Of a stretch of 59,940 nt of DNA, positions 53,823-59,940 are shown piece after piece. The position numbers and the translations under genes were made by a program. The notes under the pieces are model-generated. The model searched no databases. It saw nothing but the letters and a program-made list of their open reading frames with translations, and was not told where the DNA came from. This DNA comes from Bacteriovoracaceae bacterium (GTDB lineage: Bacteria; Bdellovibrionota; Bacteriovoracia; Bacteriovoracales; Bacteriovoracaceae). The stretch is from positions 1 through 59,940 of the forward strand of contig JAOHMI010000009.1 of NCBI GenBank assembly GCA_028101965.1, given 5' to 3'. How positions within the stretch are numbered: the stretch's first letter is position 1; every line of letters begins with the position of its first letter.

Positions 53823-54304
53823 ATAGGGAGAAAAGGAACGAGGTATTTGTGACAAATCTCCTCTAAATTTTTCTTATCACAATCATCAAATGAATCGAAC
53901 AAAATAGAATCAATATCTAAAACTCCCAACTTGTTTCCCTGCTCAGAAATAAGAGGAACCACCACTTCTGAATTAGTCTTTGAATCACAGGCAATATGAT
54001 TAGAGAAATTATGAACGTTATTCACGATATAAGTCCTTCCATCTTTTAAAGAGCTCCCACACACTCCTTTGCCCAATGGAATCTCTAAGCACCCTAAAGT
54101 TCCTTGATAAGGGCCAACAACCAAAGCGCCAAGTTTGTCATCCCATAAGTAAAACCCCACCCAATAAAACCATGGAAAGGATTGCTTGAGTACGCAAGCA
54201 ATCGTACTCAAACGCATTAAACCGGAGTTTCTAGAGGAAAATATAGCGTCTAAGTCTTGTTTAACTTTTTGATAAATTTCTTCTTTTCTTAATTGACTTT
54301 GCAT
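53819..54304 (-). CDS. msrC: Free methionine-(R)-sulfoxide reductase (GAF domain)
   Basis: This 161-residue single GAF domain has the three redox cysteines of fRMsr: C72 in GTLGCLEIPL, C82 in GKGVCGSS and C106 in HIACDSKTNSEVVVPL. The conserved LGVLDIDS segment is also present. The enzyme reduces free methionine sulfoxide using a cysteine relay and thioredoxin. It is a single gene. Confidence 0.93.
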   Translation of the reverse strand: MQSQLRKEEIYQKVKQDLDAIFSSRNSGLMRLSTIACVLKQSFPWFYWVGFYLWDDKLGALVVGPYQGTLGCLEIPLGKGVCGSSLKDGRTYIVNNVHNFSNHIACDSKTNSEVVVPLISEQGNKLGVLDIDSILFDSFDDCDKKNLEEICHKYLVPFLPI

Positions 54305-54512
54305 AGGCTTTCCAAAAACTAAAAAAAATAAAATGTAAATAATATCCTCAATATAGAAGCGTCCTAAATAAAAACAAGGCTAAGTGTTAAAATTTTAAGT
54401 AAATTCTATCTGACAAATTGAAAGTATTAAGGAAAGCATGCTAATTGTGAAGCTCGTTATAAGGAACGTTGAGGGGGCTCAAAAAACTGGTATGAATATA
54501 CCAAGAACAATT

Positions 54513-54545
54513 AAAAAAAAGCCAGAATTTTTTCTGGCTTTTTTT
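54513..54545. terminator. Bidirectional intrinsic terminator
   Basis: An A-run (54513-54520), a 7-bp stem GCCAGAA/TTCTGGC (54521-54527 with 54532-54538) and a T-run (54539-54545). On the minus strand it lies 41 bp after the nhaC stop and is followed by eight U. It works in either direction. Confidence 0.9.
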
Positions 54546-54585
54546 ATGTCATAGAAATCAAATTATTTACTTATGAGTTTATCAA

Positions 54586-56064
54586 TTAGCTCACTGGTGC
54601 TGCTTGCTCTTGAGCATGTTGTTGAATAGTTTCTCTCGCTTTAATCATAGAAAAACCAGTCGCAGCTAAAAGAAAAGACATGAGAGGTGAAATAAGATTA
54701 AAGTAGCAATAAGGTAAGTAAGCAAAGGTCGAAACTCCTAGAACTGAAGCAAAATATGCAGCACAGGTATTCCAAGGAACTAAAACAGAAGTTACCGTGG
54801 CACTATCCTCGACAGCTCGAGATAAATTCACTGGATCTAACCCAAGTTTTTTATACGCATTCTTAAACATTTTAGAAGTCACCACAATGGCCAAAAACTG
54901 ATCAGAAGCCGTCACATTGAAAACAAGTGCTGAACCAATTGTTGCTCCAACCAGAGAAGCTGTTCCACGAACCATTTTTAAAACAGTGTCAGCAAGTTTC
55001 CCTAGCATTCCGGTTCCTTCCATCACACCACCAAAACTCATGGCCATAATAATAAGCCAGATCGTATTGAGCATTCCTGACATTCCGCCACGATTAAAAA
55101 GCTTATCCACCATGGGATTACCGCTTTCAAAAGAAAACCCGCTAAAAGAGGCATTTAAAATAACTTTATAAGCACCAATCAGAGTGAACTCTCCGCCCAT
55201 CAAGTTGAGAAGAAGCTTCTGTTGAAAGATCACCACAAAAAGCGCTCCAAGGATAGTTCCAACCACTAAGGCAGGAAGTGCTGGAACTTTTTTCATCACC
55301 ATCAACAAAACAAGCCCAGGCAAGATAAACAATACTGGGCCGATATAAAAGTTCTCTTTGATTGTACTAGAAAGAAGAGAAACTGATTCAGCATCAAAGT
55401 TTTCCCCCCCATAGTTAAGTCCTATCACAAAGAAAATAACCAAAGTAATCGTGTAAGTAGGAAAAGTGCTAAACATCATATGACGAATATGACTGAACAG
55501 ATCGGAGCCGGCCGTGGCCGGAGCTAAATTAGTCGTATCAGAGAGTGGACTCATCTTATCCCCAAAATAGCTTCCAGAAATAACAGAACCCGCTACCATT
55601 TCAACTGGAATTCCGATAGCGGTCCCTACACCGATAAGAGCGATCCCTACGGTTCCTCCTGTAGACCAACTAGAACCAGTGGCCAATGAAACCACACTAC
55701 AAATAAGGCAGCTTACCACCAAAAAAATACTGGGATTAATCATTTCCATTCCATAGAAAACCATGGTGGGAACAATTCCAGATAAGATCCAAACTCCGAT
55801 CAAAGCCCCAACAGTAAGGAGAATCAAATTAGCCTGCATGGCCAAGCCAATGGAATCCACGATCTTTTTCTCAATTTGCTTATAGCTTAATTTCAGGTGG
55901 AATATACCAAGAAATGCCGCAATAACTGAAGAGAGGAGCAAAGCAATCTGATTAGGGCCGTAACTGGCATCATCTGCAAATACCTTAACATTAATAGCGA
56001 GAAGGGTAATAAGAGACAAAAGCGGGATCAGGGAAACAATCAGGGAGGGAGTTTTCTTGCTCAT
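54586..56064 (-). CDS. nhaC: Na+/H+ antiporter NhaC
   Basis: This 492-residue membrane protein has about 12 spans. The NhaC signature stretch is GSSWSTGGTVGIALIGVG, followed by GSVISGSYFGDKMSPLSDTT, with the conserved aspartates of the ion path. A second repeat has NVTASDQFLAIVVTSKMF near residue 390. It exchanges sodium for protons, keeping cytoplasmic sodium low in saline habitats. ATG 56064 follows AAGGA at six bases. The gene ends at a strong terminator. Confidence 0.95.
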   Translation of the reverse strand: MSKKTPSLIVSLIPLLSLITLLAINVKVFADDASYGPNQIALLLSSVIAAFLGIFHLKLSYKQIEKKIVDSIGLAMQANLILLTVGALIGVWILSGIVPTMVFYGMEMINPSIFLVVSCLICSVVSLATGSSWSTGGTVGIALIGVGTAIGIPVEMVAGSVISGSYFGDKMSPLSDTTNLAPATAGSDLFSHIRHMMFSTFPTYTITLVIFFVIGLNYGGENFDAESVSLLSSTIKENFYIGPVLFILPGLVLLMVMKKVPALPALVVGTILGALFVVIFQQKLLLNLMGGEFTLIGAYKVILNASFSGFSFESGNPMVDKLFNRGGMSGMLNTIWLIIMAMSFGGVMEGTGMLGKLADTVLKMVRGTASLVGATIGSALVFNVTASDQFLAIVVTSKMFKNAYKKLGLDPVNLSRAVEDSATVTSVLVPWNTCAAYFASVLGVSTFAYLPYCYFNLISPLMSFLLAATGFSMIKARETIQQHAQEQAAPVS

Positions 56065-56175
56065 ACAGGTCCTTTGATGAAGTGCCTAAGCATGGTAACG
56101 CATGATATTCAGACTTCAAGAAAATATTAAGTAGTGAGAATAATTGACATAATTTATTATTCTTGAGATAAGGGC

Positions 56176-56469
56176 ATGTACCCTAAATCAAAGAAAAGTC
56201 CAAAAATGATTAAAACGATATCATGCTTTTTATGCTTATTCGCCTTTAGTGCCTTTACTAAAGGAACACCCGGAGCAACTTTGTTGCAAATCGAGCCAGC
56301 GAAAACAAAGAGTGAGCAAAATACTAAACCTGACCTGGATCAAATCCAAGAAACCATTGATCCCATCCAGATGAAAATGATTCATGACTTCGTGAAAAAG
56401 AATAATAACTGCCAATTAGAATTAGGCAATTCCTGTACGCGCACTCCTTCTAACCGCTCTGTTCAATAA
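56176..56469 (+). CDS. Small exported protein, unknown
   Basis: The frame opens at ATG 56176 (AAGGG almost adjacent) or, with a clean signal peptide, at ATG 56206 (MIKTISCFLCLFAFSAFT). The 97-residue product is hydrophilic after the signal, with two cysteines near the C-terminus (CQLELGNSC), likely a disulfide. No family is recognised. Confidence 0.6.
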   Translation: MYPKSKKSPKMIKTISCFLCLFAFSAFTKGTPGATLLQIEPAKTKSEQNTKPDLDQIQETIDPIQMKMIHDFVKKNNNCQLELGNSCTRTPSNRSVQ

Positions 56470-56731
56470 AGCTAAATATTAAATAACCCCTTACCCTTTG
56501 ATTAAGCTGAATCTGCTTATAAATAGATTCAATGACTAAGAATTCTCCTAGATTCAATATTCTTAACTGAGAACGACTGTTTAGTTAACACCAGAATGAC
56601 TAATAATTAGACACAACCAATTTATAAAGCATCCTTTTATTAAAGACTTAATCCTCTCCAGTATGAACTCTCCGTTGGCACACAACTTGAATACTAATGG
56701 GTATGTATTTTTATATTTAGGAGAGAAGACC

Positions 56732-57799
56732 ATGAACACTTTTATTTACGGCTTATTGATGCTGTCACTGCTAGGAACCTTGCAAATAGGTTCAGTCAGA
56801 GCTGATACAGACGATACCATCAAGAGTTTAAAAGATTTTCGAGAAGACAATGATGAGGACATTAAAAGTCACAAAGAAAAAATAGAAGAATTAGAAGATG
56901 AAATCGAAAAAATGCGAAAAGAAGCTGAAGTTCAATTAAAGAAGATAGAAGAGTTCGGAGACCTGCCGATTAAAGATAGTGCAAATGCTGATACCGGAAC
57001 TAAAACAAAAAAGTACGAAAAGAAAATATCTGATGATTTACCAAAAGAAAAAGATCTAGACGATAAAAAAGAAATCGAAGATTATGCTGACAAAGTCAAA
57101 GCAGATCTTGATGAAATGAAAATTACGCATTGTCAGAATAAACAAGATGCTACAAACAATATTACCGCTCATAAGGATGCCCCATGTTTAGCTAAATTCA
57201 ATGCGAGTCAAACAGCAGCGAAAGCCGTTCAAAAAATGATGGAAAAAGTTCCATCAGGTGGAAAAAAAGAAAACTACCTTATTGGTTTATATGATCTTCT
57301 CGAAACTGAGAAAGAAAAGTTAGAAACCACTGAAAAACTAGCTGAAGCAATCGATAATTCAATTGATGGTCAAAATGACCTTGCCGAGTTAGAAGACAAA
57401 AACGAATTGCTGGAAGACCAAAACTGCGATCTAGAAGAAGATAAAAATCATTTTGCTTATATGGCTGAAGGTAGTATGGGCAATGTAAATAATCTCGTCG
57501 CAACGACTAGCCAAGCTCTAGATACAGTAAACAATGCTCTTGCTGTAGTAGGACAAGCAAATCAAAATACTTATGAATTAATGAATTGGAACTACTACTC
57601 TCCCTTTGCAGGATTCAAAGGTCACGGTTATATCCCCGGGTATGGACAACATGATGTACACCGGCAACAGCAAATGCCGATTGGGCTCCAAAACTTTGGC
57701 CCATCAATGAATATTTTCCAAACTCCTTATTTACCCCAGTATGAGCCAACTGAATCATATGATGATCGAAATTATCAACAAATGGTTTGGGACGTCTAG
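56732..57799 (+). CDS. Exported acidic coiled-coil protein, unknown
   Basis: I chose ATG 56732 (GGAGA upstream, then a signal peptide, LLMLSLLGTLQIGSVRA) over the first ATG at 56663. The 355-residue protein is highly charged; residues 30-80 form an unbroken E/K coiled coil (KEKIEELEDEIEKMRKE). A central helical region with three cysteines follows. The C-terminal 60 residues change to a G/P/Q/Y-rich tail (GFKGHGYIPGYGQHDVH), perhaps disordered. A hairpin terminator follows at 57831-57862. The function is unknown. Confidence 0.75.
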   Translation: MNTFIYGLLMLSLLGTLQIGSVRADTDDTIKSLKDFREDNDEDIKSHKEKIEELEDEIEKMRKEAEVQLKKIEEFGDLPIKDSANADTGTKTKKYEKKISDDLPKEKDLDDKKEIEDYADKVKADLDEMKITHCQNKQDATNNITAHKDAPCLAKFNASQTAAKAVQKMMEKVPSGGKKENYLIGLYDLLETEKEKLETTEKLAEAIDNSIDGQNDLAELEDKNELLEDQNCDLEEDKNHFAYMAEGSMGNVNNLVATTSQALDTVNNALAVVGQANQNTYELMNWNYYSPFAGFKGHGYIPGYGQHDVHRQQQMPIGLQNFGPSMNIFQTPYLPQYEPTESYDDRNYQQMVWDV

Positions 57800-57830
57800 C
57801 ACGGGGCATACTTCTCCTCCTCCTTATTTT

Positions 57831-57862
57831 AAATAAAGGGCGCTATAAAGTGCCCTTTATTT
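57831..57862 (+). terminator. Intrinsic terminator-like hairpin
   Basis: An 11-bp perfect stem (57831-57841 with 57852-57862), extendable by two weaker pairs, with a 3' arm ending in TTTATTT. It lies 32 bp after the stop of the coiled-coil gene. Confidence 0.7.
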
Positions 57863-57967
57863 GGTTAAAAACCGAGTTGTGAAGTCAGTTTAATTCTTTA
57901 TGAACTAGGCAAAATTTTCTTAACCTTTCTCACAAAATTCCGATGAATCATGTAAGTGAGGTTCCTA

Positions 57968-58210
57968 ATGAACGAGAAACTGAAGAATATAAACCACTCC
58001 AAGATTATTATCAAAGTTTGCCATGTCTGCTATAGGTTGAATGAATCTTATAAAGAACCTCTCAAATGCCAGCACTGCCATAAAAGTTTTCTTCCTTTAA
58101 ATTATTTTTATAAGGTGCATGATCAAAGTATCAGACATGAGGAGCTCTTTGCAGAAGGTCATGAATTGCATGAAGAAGACCTAGTTAAAGGCATTTACGT
58201 CCTTTGGTAG
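57968..58210 (+). CDS. Small zinc-ribbon protein
   Basis: ATG 57968 has AGG eight bases upstream; a GTG at 57956 would add four residues. The 80-residue protein has a CHVC...CQHC pair near residues 18-37, a classic four-cysteine zinc ribbon, then a histidine-rich stretch (HDQSIRHEELFAEGHELHEE). It is cytoplasmic and may bind RNA, DNA or another protein. It lies 77 bp upstream of recJ in the same direction, so may be co-transcribed. Confidence 0.7.
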   Translation: MNEKLKNINHSKIIIKVCHVCYRLNESYKEPLKCQHCHKSFLPLNYFYKVHDQSIRHEELFAEGHELHEEDLVKGIYVLW

Positions 58211-58287
58211 AGCGTGTTAGATTTCTCTTCACATAATTCTTAAACTTCACTCTTGTCAGCACTTTTCCAATCCGAGTAAGATTGGCC

Positions 58288-59940
58288 ATGAATGTAACAC
58301 AAGCCACAGAACATCAACTTGACCCTAAAATCTCTCAAATTCTGGAAAAAAGAGGCATAACTGCACAAGAGGCTGAAAGTTTCTTCTCTTGGAACCTAAG
58401 AGAAATTCCAGCGCTCAATCAATTGATTGATTTGCCTAAGGCGGCCGCTAGAGTTATTGAGGCCATTCAGAAGCAGCAATTAATTGGAATCTATGGTGAC
58501 TATGATGTGGATGGAACCACCAGCTGTGCTCTCCTCCATCACTTTTTTAAGCGATTAGGAATTGAAGTTAAGGTGTATCAACCTAGCCGCTTCGTGGAGG
58601 GATACGGAATCCATCCCTCGTCCATTGAAACGGCCGCAAAGGATAAAGTTTCTGTTTTAATGACAGTGGACTGTGGCATAACTAATTTTGAAGCAGGTGA
58701 AGCGGCAAAAGAAAAAGGGATTGATCTCATTATTACGGATCATCACCAAGACAACCCAGAAAAAAGACCTGATGCATATGCAATTGTAAATCCTAACCGA
58801 TCAGATGAACCAAAGGATAATCCTTTAAAAGTTTTAGCGGGAGTTGGAGTAGCTTTTTGTTTATGCTTAGAGATCAAACAACAACTAATGGACCAAGGAC
58901 AAGAGACTCCAAGTCTTTATCCTCTACTAGAGTTTGTGGCCATAGGAACAATCGCTGATTTGGCCAAACTTAATCATGTTAACCGAGTTTTATGTCGTCA
59001 TGGTTTGAAACAAATGAAAGAGTCAGCCTTTGAAGGGGTCAAAGTTTTTACAACTCCAGATGATCGCGCCTTAGATCTCATTCCTGCAGATCGAATTTCC
59101 TTTGGAATAGGGCCTGTTATTAATTCAAAAGGAAGATTAGATCATCCAGAAAAAGCCTTTCAATTGCTGGCCAGTGAGCAGCACCCACAAGCCTTTGAAT
59201 TATTCAATGCTTTGCAAATGAGTAATCAAGAGCGAAAGCAAATCCAAAAAGAAGTTTTTCTGCAAGCAAGACAAGCGGTGCTTGAAGAAATGAAAGATCC
59301 CCACTATATCTCCCTTGCCTATCAAGAAGATTGGCATGAAGGGGTGATTGGGATTGTGGCTTCCCAATTGGTAGAAGCTTTTAAAACTAGTGCCATTGTC
59401 TTTACCAATAGTGAAGAAGAAGGTGTCATCAAAGCTTCTGCAAGAGCAGCAGGACAAGTTAATATGTTCGAGATACTCACTGAGTGCCAAGATCTCTTTT
59501 TAAAATTTGGTGGACACAAAGCCGCTGCCGGCTTATCTATGAAAAAAGAGAACCTTCCTTATTTAAAAGAAAGACTAAATACCATTATTAGTGAGCAATA
59601 CAGTGAACTACAGAGAATAAATATTGATGTACCAGAACTTGAGTTAAAATTTGATGATTTAAATCCGGAGTTTGCCAAGCAATTAGAGCGAATGCAACCA
59701 TTCGGAATGGGCAACCCCCTTCCTCTTTTTCGTTCACGCCATTTAAAATTAAATAATTTCACCTTACTTAAAGATGTGCATGTGAGATGGGAGTTCGTAA
59801 ATAAATATCCCAGTGATAACTTTTATGCCCAAAAAATTAACGGAATAAGTTTTAATTATATTGATAAATGGGAAACCCTGCACCCTAAAGAAATATTTGA
59901 AAAACAACAATCAGAGGACATGACCGTTGACTTTTATTTA
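58288..59940 (+). CDS. recJ: Single-stranded-DNA exonuclease RecJ (partial, cut by right edge)
   Basis: An open frame of 551 codons runs from ATG 58288 to the last base; about 20-40 residues are probably missing. The DHH phosphoesterase motifs are visible: GIYGDYDVDGTTS (motif I), SVLMTVDCGITNF (II), ITDHHQD (III) and the DHHA1 motif FGGHKAAAG near residue 410, plus AGVGVAFCL and SFGIGPVINSKGRL. RecJ degrades 5' ends of single-stranded DNA in recombination and mismatch repair. The preceding zinc-ribbon gene is in the same direction. No internal stop or frameshift is seen. Confidence 0.95.
   Translation, partial: MNVTQATEHQLDPKISQILEKRGITAQEAESFFSWNLREIPALNQLIDLPKAAARVIEAIQKQQLIGIYGDYDVDGTTSCALLHHFFKRLGIEVKVYQPSRFVEGYGIHPSSIETAAKDKVSVLMTVDCGITNFEAGEAAKEKGIDLIITDHHQDNPEKRPDAYAIVNPNRSDEPKDNPLKVLAGVGVAFCLCLEIKQQLMDQGQETPSLYPLLEFVAIGTIADLAKLNHVNRVLCRHGLKQMKESAFEGVKVFTTPDDRALDLIPADRISFGIGPVINSKGRLDHPEKAFQLLASEQHPQAFELFNALQMSNQERKQIQKEVFLQARQAVLEEMKDPHYISLAYQEDWHEGVIGIVASQLVEAFKTSAIVFTNSEEEGVIKASARAAGQVNMFEILTECQDLFLKFGGHKAAAGLSMKKENLPYLKERLNTIISEQYSELQRINIDVPELELKFDDLNPEFAKQLERMQPFGMGNPLPLFRSRHLKLNNFTLLKDVHVRWEFVNKYPSDNFYAQKINGISFNYIDKWETLHPKEIFEKQQSEDMTVDFYL

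Noticed and set aside
59200-59762. Minus-strand frames inside recJ
   Set aside because: Antisense to the RecJ frame, which carries the DHH motifs through the same region.
1-59940. CRISPR arrays, tRNA or rRNA genes, insertion sequences, prophage
   Set aside because: No regularly spaced repeats, cloverleaf-type sequences, transposase-like proteins or terminal repeats were seen on reading both strands.

Overview
This is an A+T-rich bacterial chromosomal window, about two-thirds A+T by eye, densely packed and almost entirely protein-coding. I see no rRNA, tRNA, CRISPR array, transposase or phage module. Many small lipoproteins and secreted proteins with no clear family, a rho-DUF1385-prfA-prmC-murA operon, a PhaR-type regulator, paired ArsA-type ATPases, an AgmX/PglI-type protein and an ImuB-DnaE2 mutagenesis cassette together suggest a predatory-type delta-proteobacterium, i.e. 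Bdellovibrionota and perhaps the low-GC Bacteriovorax/Halobacteriovorax side. That assignment is inference from gene content.

Layout. 1-5910 (minus): the C-terminally cut reading frame of a giant acidic protein (at least 1613 codons, open to the left edge) translationally coupled to a degenerate HD-GYP protein. 5980-9588: a sodium:solute symporter, a lipoprotein hydrolase and a purine permease. 9658-15124 (minus): an oligopeptide ABC importer with a lipoprotein binding protein, two permeases and a fused double ATPase. 15237-18093 (minus): lipoproteins, including a large TPR protein. 18360-24888 (plus): PhaR-like regulator, beta-barrel, two ArsA-like ATPases, gshA, then a cystathionine beta-synthase and a gamma-lyase. 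The last three form a plausible methionine-to-cysteine-to-glutathione route. 25067-29832: thioesterase, FecR-domain protein and small secreted proteins. 29865-35928 (minus): rho, DUF1385, prfA, prmC, murA, a HIT protein and a 28-codon coupled mini-ORF. 36259-46917: ruvX, mltG, a probable permuted papain-fold protein, a trypsin-fold pseudo-protease lipoprotein, a two-cysteine DksA-like protein, a subtilase behind a sigma-54-type promoter, two unknown coupled genes, and an M43 metalloprotease with a T9SS-like tail. 46985-52881: small secreted proteins, then dnaE2, imuB and a 54-residue protein behind a promoter with two copies of a 16-bp operator-like repeat. 53007-59940: lipoprotein, msrC, nhaC, secreted proteins, a zinc-ribbon protein and recJ cut by the right edge.

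The most interesting items are: (1) the giant scaffold-like protein with at least eleven copies of an F-x-x-L-x-hydrophobic short motif plus five tandem 14-residue repeats, coupled to a catalytically degraded HD-GYP domain; (2) the operator pair over the promoter upstream of the imuB-dnaE2 cassette and its small first gene; (3) the asymmetric ArsA pair in which one member lacks the signature lysine; (4) a Bacteroidota-style secretion tail on the M43 protease; (5) several promoters placed so close to start codons that the mRNAs should be leaderless or nearly so.
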